Shown one piece after another: positions 18,433 to 26,054 of a stretch of DNA of 64,000 nt. Source of the stretch: Larkinella bovis (GTDB lineage Bacteria; Bacteroidota; Bacteroidia; Cytophagales; Spirosomataceae). The notes below the pieces were generated by a model that saw nothing but the letters and a program-made list of their open reading frames with translations, was not told the DNA's origin and made no database searches. The translations under genes were made by a program, and so were the position numbers. Where the stretch lies: NCBI RefSeq assembly GCF_042655385.1, contig NZ_JBHSMA010000001.1:1550001-1614000 (forward strand). Reading direction: 5' to 3'. Positions within the stretch are counted from its first letter, which is position 1; every line of letters begins with the position of its first letter.

Positions 18433-19125
18433 TCAGGAAACAACGTGCAGGAGCGATTGCAGGCGGTTTTCGTCAAGAATCGCAATTTTCTTCTTTTCCT
18501 CCGCCACCAGTCGCCCGGTTTTCAACTCTGCGAGCATTCGGAAAAAGGTTTCATAGGTCGTGCCGGCATACGCTGCCATGTCCTGACGGGTAAGCAGGAC
18601 GTCAATATACCCGTTTTCGTCACGACCAAACCTACGATCGAGCATGAGCAGCGTATCGGCCACGCGGCCTTTCACGTCCATCAACGCCAGATTCCGCATC
18701 CGTTTTTCGGCTTTCTGCAGCGCATTGGCGTAGAATTTCATGAGCTGGTAAGTCAGCCGGGGATTGGTTTCCAGGGCGAGTTCAAAAAACGGCAGATCAA
18801 CGAAACAAACCGCCGTTTTCGCCAGCGTCGTGGCCGTCACCGGGAACATTGGGTCCTGGCCCAGCGCCCGGTAGCCGATCATGTCGCCCCGACCGGCGAA
18901 ATTCAGAATCAGTTGCTTCTGCGACGGCCAGGATTGATGAATTTTTACCAGTCCGTCGTCGATAAAATAAACCCCGGTTACAGGCGTGCCCTCCGTAAAA
19001 ATCGTCTCCCCTTTCGCATACACCTGCACCTGCCGGTTCGCATTCAGCACCGGCAACCAGGCTTCCTGGCTGAAAGCACAGAAAAGACAGTTTGTTAAAG
19101 CACACCCCGTTTTACTTTGTTTCAT
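18433..19125 (-). CDS. FNR-like Crp-family transcription regulator
   Basis: The protein is 230 aa with a cyclic-nucleotide-binding-like beta-roll (about 25-140) and a C-terminal winged helix. Cys8, Cys13 and Cys16 at the N-terminus, plus Cys107 in 'AVCFVDLPFF', occupy places equivalent to the cluster ligands of E. coli FNR (Cys122 there lies in VCEIPF), although the N-terminal spacing differs (X4, X2 instead of X2, X5). The recognition helix 'TYETFFRML' keeps the Glu and Arg that read TTGAT half-sites. It overlaps the HPP gene by 4 nt and is co-transcribed with it. It is predicted to sense oxygen or NO through a 4Fe-4S cluster. Confidence 0.85.
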   Translation of the reverse strand: MKQSKTGCALTNCLFCAFSQEAWLPVLNANRQVQVYAKGETIFTEGTPVTGVYFIDDGLVKIHQSWPSQKQLILNFAGRGDMIGYRALGQDPMFPVTATTLAKTAVCFVDLPFFELALETNPRLTYQLMKFYANALQKAEKRMRNLALMDVKGRVADTLLMLDRRFGRDENGYIDVLLTRQDMAAYAGTTYETFFRMLAELKTGRLVAEEKKKIAILDENRLQSLLHVVS

Positions 19126-19763
19126 TCGGACATCAGTTGCGCTTCCCCGACCGGATCGGGCACGGGTTTCGGCGGTTGCGCCTTTTTTCTTCTCCGGATG
19201 CGCCGGCTCCCAATCAAGGGCTTGCTGGGATACGAGCGTTTTGCTGGTAAATTATTCACAATCAAGGCAATAACCAGCAGAATCATAACCCCCGACATAA
19301 CGGGAGAAATGGTATACCCAAATCCTAAACTTTTGATTTTCTCGGAACCGATGTTGGCAATGAGCGCAGTAGCCCCCGCCGGCGGGTGCAGCGTTCGGGT
19401 CATTTGCATCACCACAATGGAAAGCGAAACCGCCAAGGCCGAGGAGAGCCAAAGCTGGTCCGGCATAAGTTTGTAGACCGCTACCCCGATCAGGGACGCC
19501 AGAAAATGCCCCCCAACCAGGTTCCGGGGTTGCGCCAGTGGACTGTGGGTTGAACCGAAAATCAGGACGCAGGACGCCCCGAACGAGCCAATCAAAAATA
19601 CATCATCCTGCCGGGTAAACTGCGCCTGTTGAAGAAGGCCAATAGCGGCAATAGCAATGAAGGCCCCCATAAAAGTCCAGAAATGATTCGCCGGTTCTAC
19701 AATCGTTTGTCGATGCACCACATACCGGGCAATGCGATACCGCCTTCTCATCCCTTTCTTCAT
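19122..19763 (-). CDS. HPP family integral membrane protein
   Basis: The start is placed at ATG 19763 (213 aa); an in-frame TTG at 19775 is less likely. There are four strongly hydrophobic segments and the family signature 'TLHPPAGATALIANIG'. The 40-residue C-terminal tail is highly basic and proline-rich (RRIRRRKKAQPPKPVP). HPP proteins in plastids and cyanobacteria have been linked to nitrite transport; the substrate here is unknown. It is first in an operon with the FNR-like gene (ATGA overlap), behind an FNR-type palindrome, which fits a role under low oxygen or nitrosative conditions. Confidence 0.85.
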   Translation of the reverse strand: MKKGMRRRYRIARYVVHRQTIVEPANHFWTFMGAFIAIAAIGLLQQAQFTRQDDVFLIGSFGASCVLIFGSTHSPLAQPRNLVGGHFLASLIGVAVYKLMPDQLWLSSALAVSLSIVVMQMTRTLHPPAGATALIANIGSEKIKSLGFGYTISPVMSGVMILLVIALIVNNLPAKRSYPSKPLIGSRRIRRRKKAQPPKPVPDPVGEAQLMSE

Positions 19764-19815
19764 CGCTGAAAACAACTCAATCTAACAATAATCCTATTCT
19801 ATCAAACCTCCTGAG

Positions 19816-19823
19816 CAAATCTA
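19816..19823 (-). promoter_or_regulatory. -7 promoter element for the HPP/FNR operon
   Basis: Read on the minus strand this is TAGATTTG, an exact match to TAnnTTTG. The predicted transcript starts near 19809, about 46 nt before the ATG. No TTTG -33 element is visible; that place is taken by the palindrome at 19831-19850. Confidence 0.6.
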
Positions 19824-19830
19824 AGCCATT

Positions 19831-19850
19831 AATATGATATATATCATATT
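19831..19850. promoter_or_regulatory. Perfect 20-bp palindrome, FNR-box type
   Basis: AATATGATATATATCATATT is its own reverse complement. Its centre holds ATGAT-ATAT-ATCAT, matching the FNR consensus TTGAT-N4-ATCAA at four of five bases per half. It is centred about 31 bp upstream of the predicted start of the operon that encodes the FNR-like protein itself, so autoregulation is likely. Activation or repression cannot be decided from the position alone. Confidence 0.7.
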
Positions 19851-20042
19851 TTCTGCATTTCCTGACGTGAACGTCCGGAGGAAAACAGTTCCAGGGTGGA
19901 AAAAACAGGAAGGAATTGGGAAGGAGAGAATGAGAAGCCGCTAAGGAATGGTAATGGATTTCCGAAGCAGAAGGCGGAGCAGGGAGATCGTTTCCCCGGG
20001 CCAGGAAACGCCACAAAGCTCTTTCAACGACCTGTCAAACGA
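19851..20042. other. Intergenic DNA without a recognisable gene
   Basis: This stretch between the palindrome and the terminator-like hairpin of the lipoprotein gene is purine-rich on the + strand. I see no coding signature, repeat or RNA gene in it. Confidence 0.4.
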
Positions 20043-20080
20043 CATACGGCCGTCGAGTTCACCGTCCCGACGACCGTATG
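20043..20080 (-). terminator. Hairpin downstream of the lipoprotein gene
   Basis: CATACGG (20043-20049) pairs with CCGTATG (20074-20080), with further inner pairing of CGTCG with CGACG. It lies 12 nt past the stop of the minus-strand lipoprotein gene. There is no clear T-run. Confidence 0.45.
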
Positions 20081-20091
20081 CCCTGGCCGAC

Positions 20092-20646
20092 TTAAAGGCC
20101 CTTGCCTTTCAGGATAATCTGAAGGGTTTTGTAATCCGGTTCCTTCGAGAAGTCGACCGTGCCCCCAAAATCGATGTCCAGTGAATACAGCAAAATACTG
20201 GCGGCTAAACCCACATTCAGTTCCTCCATGGTCGGATTGCTTTTGGTAATATCGACACTTTTCGTGGCCAGTTCGATATCCGTCTTCGTGAGCGTATTCA
20301 CCGACATCGCAATTGCAATCTTGTCGGTATCGGTCAACGTCAGCGTTTTGTCGTCGGCAGACAGTTTCCAGGTACCGCCTTCCGTGGTCTTCCCATTTTC
20401 AAGCACTGAATAGGTGTTATCGGCGTTGAAGGTCACGGTATTATCTTCCCCGAAAAAAGTATCCCCTTCATTGCCCGGAATGACATAACTTTTCACGTCG
20501 GTTTTAACGCTGAGACCACTGAACGTCCATTTGCGGGTCAGCAACTCCGACCTGCTTTCCGGTTTTACGGTATCATCGGATTTTGAACAGCCGGATAAGG
20601 CGGTAATAAATAAGACAGACAAAAAGAGGTAATGCTTCATTTTCAT
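20092..20646 (-). CDS. Lipocalin-like lipoprotein
   Basis: The protein is 184 aa. The N-terminus is a lipoprotein signal: two lysines, a hydrophobic run and the lipobox L-S-G-C with Cys20. The mature part has 'LLTRKWTFSGLSVK' and 'VTFNADNTYSVLENGKTTEGG', then 'TWKLSADDKTLTLTD', the pattern of small lipocalin-like domains that are abundant in Bacteroidota lipoproteins. The protein should be anchored in the outer or inner membrane facing the periplasm. Ligand and role are unknown. A good promoter lies 47 nt upstream (20693-20700). It is monocistronic. Confidence 0.8.
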   Translation of the reverse strand: MKMKHYLFLSVLFITALSGCSKSDDTVKPESRSELLTRKWTFSGLSVKTDVKSYVIPGNEGDTFFGEDNTVTFNADNTYSVLENGKTTEGGTWKLSADDKTLTLTDTDKIAIAMSVNTLTKTDIELATKSVDITKSNPTMEELNVGLAASILLYSLDIDFGGTVDFSKEPDYKTLQIILKGKGL

Positions 20647-20692
20647 GATAACTGAACGGAGGAAGAGGATGAATAAATTGATTAACTGACCC

Positions 20693-20700
20693 CAAAGCTA
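20693..20700 (-). promoter_or_regulatory. -7 promoter element for the lipoprotein gene
   Basis: On the minus strand the box reads TAGCTTTG, an exact TAnnTTTG match. A TTTTTTG run 16 nt upstream may serve as the -33 element. The leader would be about 40 nt. Confidence 0.6.
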
Positions 20701-20958
20701 CGGGAAATAGTTGTATCAAAAAATGACCACGTAAGTGAACAACTAACTTTTTCGTTTAATTATTTTCCAAACGGCAGGGGTCAATTTGACAGCAATGGCC
20801 GAAATAGGTAAAAATCGCAAGGAAAGATTCCGTATGATTCGCTCCTAAGGCTGGATTTCAGGGCTCCTTCGGCAGCACTCACCCGACTGAATCTCAATCT
20901 ATAGCTAGCAATCAGGAAGGAATAGAGCATCTAAAAACGGCGGATTAAGATTTCTGTA
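20701..20958. other. Intergenic DNA between divergent genes
   Basis: No gene, RNA or repeat is visible. The stretch lies between the minus-strand lipoprotein promoter and the plus-strand promoter at 20959. Composition becomes more AT-rich toward the right. Confidence 0.4.
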
Positions 20959-20966
20959 TATATTTG
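20959..20966 (+). promoter_or_regulatory. -7 promoter element for the 349-aa membrane protein gene
   Basis: TATATTTG matches TAnnTTTG exactly and lies 45 nt before the ATG at 21012. No good -33 element is seen. Confidence 0.5.
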
Positions 20967-21011
20967 AGAAGATAAGCAATTGTACCTATGCCTTAAGCCA
21001 ATTATTCAACC

Positions 21012-22061
21012 ATGAAAGAATCATTTATTAAACAAAATTCCTTTATCATCATTGCACTATTTTCAGCAGTCGGGTTATTAGGATCGTATTTCTCAGTTAA
21101 TACCAGTATTAATCAATCCTTCATTAAATATCAGGTTTCGAGTGTTGACACGACGGTAGCCGACTCCATCAAAATTAAATACACAAAATCGGTTGCCAAT
21201 TATAGACTCAGCGATGCCAAAACCGAATCTGTTGTCATTCAGATTAATAATGTTGTGTTCAACAATAACCCAACTTTTTTTATCTGGATGGCACTAATCG
21301 TCACCATGGTAACGATTGCCTCGGGAGCATTTCCCGTATTTATCATTGCCATGCTTGCTCTATACAATAAATTTAAGTTGAGATCGGCAGATGTCGTGTT
21401 TCCAGCCTGTATGGCACTCCTTATCACCATCGTAGCGATTCTAATTCAGAGCGATAACAAAGGTGCATATAAACTGATTTCCATATTCAAAGACTTTCAG
21501 ATCCTTTTCAAACCCGGTCGCTCATCAATCCCGGAAATAATTTCAATTTGCACAATCGTACTGACGACGCCCATTATCATGACGGTTTTTATGATATCAC
21601 TCGCGTCTAACAAATTGGTAAAAGACAACGAAAACCTGATTAAAAACCTCATAAAAGGGCACCTTACCTTAAGTAAACTCTTGCTAAATTCCTTGCAAAT
21701 TTTGGCCCTGATTATTGTATTTTCGATATTAACGACCTCTTCCCTGGCGTTATCTATTAAAAATCAGATTCTTATTCACAAGAAGTACTTCGATATATTC
21801 CCGAAAGAATTCAGTTACTTGTATGGGTTATTGTTTTCCCTATTCTTAGCCATCGTCTTTATCCCTGTTTACATTCAGATGCAGTATAATGCGCAGGCAT
21901 TGGTGGAAAAATCCGAGCAGAGGCAAGAAGAGATTGAGGCCGGTTTACTGGGAAAACTGAAAATGGAAACAACGGCATTCGATAATTTAAAAATTCTATT
22001 TACAGTTATATCGCCCTTACTCTCGAGTATTATTCCTGAATCCCTGCAACTGTTTAAATAA
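21012..22061 (+). CDS. Unrecognised multi-pass membrane protein
   Basis: The protein is 349 aa. A hydrophobic N-terminal segment (about 10-28) is followed by a soluble extracytoplasmic stretch of about 60 residues, then four further membrane-type segments (about 93-117, 128-148, 178-200, 225-250) and one near 276-295, ending in a charged region (EKSEQRQEEIEAGLLGKLKM) and a hydrophobic tail. I do not recognise a family. The gene is clearly more AT-rich and lysine/isoleucine-rich than its GC-rich neighbours, suggesting recent acquisition. It stands alone with its own promoter-like element. Confidence 0.75.
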   Translation: MKESFIKQNSFIIIALFSAVGLLGSYFSVNTSINQSFIKYQVSSVDTTVADSIKIKYTKSVANYRLSDAKTESVVIQINNVVFNNNPTFFIWMALIVTMVTIASGAFPVFIIAMLALYNKFKLRSADVVFPACMALLITIVAILIQSDNKGAYKLISIFKDFQILFKPGRSSIPEIISICTIVLTTPIIMTVFMISLASNKLVKDNENLIKNLIKGHLTLSKLLLNSLQILALIIVFSILTTSSLALSIKNQILIHKKYFDIFPKEFSYLYGLLFSLFLAIVFIPVYIQMQYNAQALVEKSEQRQEEIEAGLLGKLKMETTAFDNLKILFTVISPLLSSIIPESLQLFK

Positions 22062-22296
22062 GGTATTTTCTGAAGCCTTGCCAGCCACGCTTTCAACCTT
22101 GAGCCGGTCAGATCTATTAAACCGGCCGGTCAATGCGTGTGGTGAAAATCATAAGCTGTTTGTTGTTTCGCCCATTAAGTGGCGCTTTTGTGGCCACGAC
22201 CGCTATTCTTCTTTTGCTCTGCTGTTCGGGTGGCGTCACCATTGCTTTTGAGAAACGAATGAAAGCGCGCTGAGTCCGCCAAACCGCCAAAATTAG
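22062..22296. other. Intergenic DNA with a doubtful 46-codon frame
   Basis: Between the membrane protein and the MarR promoter lies a + strand frame at 22135-22275 (ATG to TGA, 46 aa) with a hydrophobic middle and a Cys-Cys pair. It has no ribosome-binding site, and a minus-strand frame covers the same bases. Neither is convincing. Confidence 0.3.
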
Positions 22297-22328
22297 TTTG
22301 GCCAATTTCGAGTCAACAATTATCTTTA
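22297..22328 (+). promoter_or_regulatory. Promoter of the marR-rph operon
   Basis: TTTG at 22297-22300 and TATCTTTA at 22321-22328 (TAnnTTTG with one mismatch) are separated by 20 nt, the expected spacing for Bacteroidota sigma factor. The start would be near 22335. Confidence 0.6.
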
Positions 22329-22339
22329 TAACTAAGATA

Positions 22340-22352
22340 CTTATTAAATAAG
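22340..22352. promoter_or_regulatory. Putative MarR operator
   Basis: CTTATT-A-AATAAG is a perfect inverted repeat with a one-base centre, placed just downstream of the predicted transcript start and 8 nt before the marR ATG. This is a position from which a MarR protein would block its own operon. Assignment is by position and symmetry only. Confidence 0.5.
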
Positions 22353-22360
22353 ATAAAGAG

Positions 22361-22822
22361 ATGAACGATGACGTAATCAAACGAATACGAAAACTGAGCC
22401 AGCAATACGCCTACGTGTCCATTCAGATGCACGAAGCCGTTGCCCGAAAGGCGGGGCTGTCGGGGACGGACCATAAGTATCTGGGGTTTTTACTGGAACG
22501 CGGGCAAATGACCGCGGGCGAGCTGGCCAACGTAACAGGATTGACGACGGGGGCCATTACCGGTTTAATCGACCGGTTTGAAAAGAAACATCTGGTGAAA
22601 CGGCAGTTTGCTGCCGATGACAGACGGAAGGTGATCATTGAACCGAACACGGAGAAGATCATGGCCCTGTTCGTACCGCTGTACAAAGAATTCCGCCAGA
22701 AGTCAGAAGAACTCATTGCCTCCTTTTCCGACGAGGAAATCAAAAGTATTGAAACCTACTTTTTGAAGGCAATTGCCATCATGGGTGAGACAAGCGGTCA
22801 ACTCAACCACCAACAATTGTAA
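22361..22822 (+). CDS. MarR family transcription regulator
   Basis: The protein is 153 aa with the winged-helix core 'LSGTDHKYLGFLLERGQMTA', 'GELANVTGLTTGAITGLIDR' (recognition helix) and 'FEKKHLVKRQFAADDRRKVI' with the wing's DxR motif. It is a likely dimeric repressor relieved by a small aromatic ligand. It stands 14 nt upstream of rph, so it probably controls rifamycin-resistance gene expression and itself through the palindrome at 22340-22352. The inducer is not readable; a rifamycin is possible but unproven. Confidence 0.9.
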   Translation: MNDDVIKRIRKLSQQYAYVSIQMHEAVARKAGLSGTDHKYLGFLLERGQMTAGELANVTGLTTGAITGLIDRFEKKHLVKRQFAADDRRKVIIEPNTEKIMALFVPLYKEFRQKSEELIASFSDEEIKSIETYFLKAIAIMGETSGQLNHQQL

Positions 22823-22836
22823 AACGAGCACATCAA

Positions 22837-25476
22837 ATGAACAACAGGAGCGCCTACCTACTCGGTTTTCAGGAAATCGATAAAACAATGCGGGTCAGGG
22901 TCGGTGGGAAAGGGGCCAACCTGGGCGAACTCGCCAGGATTGAGGGCATCCAGGTACCCGCGGGCTTTTGCGTTACTACCGAAGCGTATAAAAAAATAAC
23001 GGGGAATAATCAGGCCCTTAACGGGCTGTTGGATGAATTGACGCGTCTGACGGCGGCCGAGACGTTATTGATCAGCGAAATCAGCGCAAAAATCCGTGCG
23101 GTTATCGAAGGAATAGCCCTCCCGGAAGCGATGTCGGCGGAGATTGCCCGCTTCCTCGCAACGTTTGGAGAAAAAACCGCCTTTGCCGTGCGGTCCAGCG
23201 CCACCGCCGAAGACCTGCCAACGGCTTCCTTTGCCGGCCAGCAGGATACTTATCTGAACGTTATCGGAAAAGCGGCTATTCTGAAGCATATCAGCAAATG
23301 CTGGGCTTCGCTGTTTTCGGATCGCGCGGTCATTTACCGCCTGCAAAACGGGTTCAACCACCGGCACGTCCACCTGGCCGTGGTGGTTCAGACGATGGTC
23401 TTCCCGCAGGCGGCAGGGATTCTGTTCACGGCCGATCCCGTTACCTCCAACCGGAAAACCGTGTCCATTGATGCGGGCTTCGGACTGGGCGAGGCCCTGG
23501 TTTCCGGCCGGGTGAATCCGGATCGCTACAACGTGCGCAACGGAACGATTACCGAAAAGACCGTATCCACCAAGACGCTGGCTATCCATGCGGTGCAAGA
23601 AGGGGGAACGAAAGAGCAGGCGATAGAACCGGCGCAGCAAAACCGGCAGGTGCTGACCGATGAGCAGATTGTACAGCTTGAGCGCCTGGGCCGAACCATC
23701 GAAGCCCATTTTGGCCAGCCACAGGATATTGAATGGGCGTTGGCCGATGGTGTATTTTATATTCTTCAAAGCCGACCCATCACCACGTTATACCCCATTC
23801 CGGAAGCCCATGATCAGGAGAAGCACGTTTATATTTCGGTTGGTCATCAGCAAATGATGACCGATCCGATGAAACCGCTGGGTTTATCGTTATGGCAGTT
23901 AAGGGCCGCCAGACCCATGTTTAAGGCCGGTGGAAGGTTGTTTGTAGATGTCGCGGCTAATCTGGCTACAGCTGCTGGCCGGGAAAGTTTAGTCGAGGCC
24001 ATGGGGCAACACGATCCGCTTATCAAAGACGCCCTTTTGACCATCATTGAGCGGGGCGATTTTATAAAACCGTTGCCGGACGATACAAAAGCCCCAGTGC
24101 CTGTCAAGAGTAATCCGGGTATGCCGTCGGCGGCTATTCTGGCGCAGGCAGGAAACGACCCGGCCATCGTTCGTGATCTGATTAACGAGAACGAAGCCTC
24201 GGTCGAAGCGCTCAAACAAGCCATTCAAACCCAATCCGGGCCGGCTCTTTTTGATTTCATTCGGGCCGACATCGAGCAATCCAAGCAGATGACATTTCAC
24301 AGCCAGCACATGGGTGTGATCATGGCGGCCATGAATGCCTCCTCGTGGATCAGCGCAAAAATGAACGAATGGCTGGGCGAAAAAAACGTGTCCGATATCC
24401 TTTCTCAGTCTGTACCCAACAATGTGACATCAGAAATGGGGCTGGCGTTATTGGACATCGCCGATGTGATTCGGCCTTACCCTGCCATTATTGCGTATTT
24501 ACAACGGACCGTCCTTCCGCAGGGAAAAGCGGAGGACTTCCTGAACGAACTGCTTAGGTTTGAGGGTGGACAGGAAGTCCGAAACGCGCTTGAGGCCTAT
24601 CTCGATAAATACGGGATGCGCTGTGCCGGGGAAATCGATATTACGAAACCGCGTTGGCGTGAAAAACCGACAACCCTTCTTCCCCTGATCCTCAGTAACA
24701 TCAAAAACTTTGAGCCCGGTGCCAGCCAGCGGAAATTTGAGCAAGGACGGCAGGACGCTTTGCACAAAGAAAATGAGTTACTCGATCGGCTGAAGCAGTT
24801 ACCGGATGGCGAATCGAAAGCCAGGGAAACAAAAGCCGTGATTGCCCTGATCCGGAATTTCATCGGATATCGTGAATATCCCAAATACGGTATCGTAAAC
24901 CGCTTCTTTGTTTATAAGCAGGCGTTGCTGAGCGAAATCGAACAACTCGTACAAGCCAACGTTCTTCCTGAACAGGAAGATAGCCATTACCTCACGTTTG
25001 AAGAACTGCGGGAAATGGTACGGACCCGCAAACCCGCTAACCAACTCATCTGCCAACGAAAAGACGAGTTCAAAGCATTTGAAAAACTGACGCCCCCCCG
25101 GGTGATCACGTCGGAGGGAGAAATTTTTACCGGTCAGTACAATCACGAAAATCTTCCGGCCGGAGCGATTGCCGGTCTGGCGGTTTCTTCCGGTCTTGTC
25201 GAAGGACGCGCACGGGTCATCCTGAACCTGGAAGAGGCTGATCTGGAAGAGGGTGATGTCTTGGTTACGGCCTTTACCGACCCCAGTTGGACCCCCTTGT
25301 TTGTCGCCATCAAGGGCCTCATCACCGAAGTGGGTGGCCTGATGACCCACGGAGCCGTGATCGCCCGTGAGTATGGTCTACCGGCGGTGGTCGGCGTGGA
25401 AAATGCGACCCAACGGATCAAAGACGGGCAGCGGATCCGGGTGAATGGAACCGATGGCTACGTAGAATTCCTGTGA
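22837..25476 (+). CDS. rph: Rifamycin-inactivating phosphotransferase
   Basis: The protein is 879 aa, close to the roughly 865 of known Rph enzymes. Order of parts: ATP-grasp domain (about 1-325) with 'GGKGANLGEL', 'FAVRSSATAEDLPTASFAGQ' and 'YILQSRPITT'; a central rifamycin-binding domain (about 340-780); and a C-terminal swivelling phosphohistidine domain with 'GGLMTHGAVIAREYGLPAVV', catalytic His about 838, 42 residues from the end as in Rph. It phosphorylates the ansa-bridge hydroxyl of rifamycins using ATP, giving AMP and phosphate. PEP synthase was considered; it lacks this central domain and has a C-terminal PEP-binding barrel absent here. Confidence 0.92.
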   Translation: MNNRSAYLLGFQEIDKTMRVRVGGKGANLGELARIEGIQVPAGFCVTTEAYKKITGNNQALNGLLDELTRLTAAETLLISEISAKIRAVIEGIALPEAMSAEIARFLATFGEKTAFAVRSSATAEDLPTASFAGQQDTYLNVIGKAAILKHISKCWASLFSDRAVIYRLQNGFNHRHVHLAVVVQTMVFPQAAGILFTADPVTSNRKTVSIDAGFGLGEALVSGRVNPDRYNVRNGTITEKTVSTKTLAIHAVQEGGTKEQAIEPAQQNRQVLTDEQIVQLERLGRTIEAHFGQPQDIEWALADGVFYILQSRPITTLYPIPEAHDQEKHVYISVGHQQMMTDPMKPLGLSLWQLRAARPMFKAGGRLFVDVAANLATAAGRESLVEAMGQHDPLIKDALLTIIERGDFIKPLPDDTKAPVPVKSNPGMPSAAILAQAGNDPAIVRDLINENEASVEALKQAIQTQSGPALFDFIRADIEQSKQMTFHSQHMGVIMAAMNASSWISAKMNEWLGEKNVSDILSQSVPNNVTSEMGLALLDIADVIRPYPAIIAYLQRTVLPQGKAEDFLNELLRFEGGQEVRNALEAYLDKYGMRCAGEIDITKPRWREKPTTLLPLILSNIKNFEPGASQRKFEQGRQDALHKENELLDRLKQLPDGESKARETKAVIALIRNFIGYREYPKYGIVNRFFVYKQALLSEIEQLVQANVLPEQEDSHYLTFEELREMVRTRKPANQLICQRKDEFKAFEKLTPPRVITSEGEIFTGQYNHENLPAGAIAGLAVSSGLVEGRARVILNLEEADLEEGDVLVTAFTDPSWTPLFVAIKGLITEVGGLMTHGAVIAREYGLPAVVGVENATQRIKDGQRIRVNGTDGYVEFL

Positions 25477-25568
25477 TTCTGCGACCAGTCCGGGCGCATT
25501 TACCACAAGCGTCAGCCAACCATTAAAGCAGGGAAACGGAAGCGCCTGTGATAAACCCGCACCGCTGG

Positions 25569-25618
25569 CCGCCAGGGAGGCTTGATCGAAAACGGAATCG
25601 AGGTCCCTAGCCTGGCGG
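25569..25618 (+). terminator. Hairpin downstream of rph
   Basis: CCGCCAGG (25569-25576) pairs with CCTGGCGG (25611-25618), followed by TTTGGAGG. The loop contains a further GGGA/TCCC pair. It is plausible as the end of the marR-rph transcript, although it is 92 nt past the stop codon and has only a short T-run. Confidence 0.4.
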
Positions 25619-26054
25619 TTTGGAGGAGCGAAATTGTCGGCCAGGTGTCGGCCGCAAGGGCCGGCATTTCGAAGCAAACGGCGCAGGGCAATGTCGTAGA
25701 CAAAAAAGTTGCTGGACTCCATTACCCCAGCCTGACATCTGCCGAGCGGGGTGGGTTAATAGAGATTTTTAGCTGGCACCCTACCCCAGCTATTGACATC
25801 GGTTTTGCAACCGGAGAGGACCAATCTAAATCATTGATTATAAGCACTATATCATTAATAATTCTTAATATATCCACTTTTTCTCTAAGAAGAATCAATT
25901 TGAATATCACAAGTGTCTTATAATCAATTACTTACAATGAATACTATGGAATTTGTGTATACTAATATGAAATATTCGCGAATTTCAATGCCATATTAAG
26001 TAACACATGTGTAATATGAATTTACCGATTTAATATTTAAAGAAAGGTTATATC
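25619..26054. other. Left junction zone of the AT-rich island
   Basis: No supported gene. GC-rich sequence changes sharply to AT-rich near 25790-25830. Short frames on both strands up to about 25900 show no recognisable protein. This is the likely left edge of the foreign segment, but no copy of the tRNA-Ser 3' end is visible here. Confidence 0.5.

Noticed and set aside
20659..20668. GAGGAAGAGG as a left attachment site matching the tRNA-Ser 3' end
   Set aside because: Only ten purine-rich bases match and they lie in a leader rich in such sequence; chance is likely.
22117..22380. Minus-strand 87-codon frame before marR
   Set aside because: It overlaps the well-supported marR start and its promoter, has no recognised domain and no ribosome-binding site.
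22837..25476. Annotation as phosphoenolpyruvate synthase
   Set aside because: The order is ATP-grasp, central rifamycin-binding domain, then C-terminal His domain with the active His 42 residues from the end; PEP synthase has a large PEP-binding barrel after the His domain.
25378..25722. Minus-strand 114-codon frame after rph
   Set aside because: It starts inside the junction zone, overlaps the end of rph and resembles no known protein.
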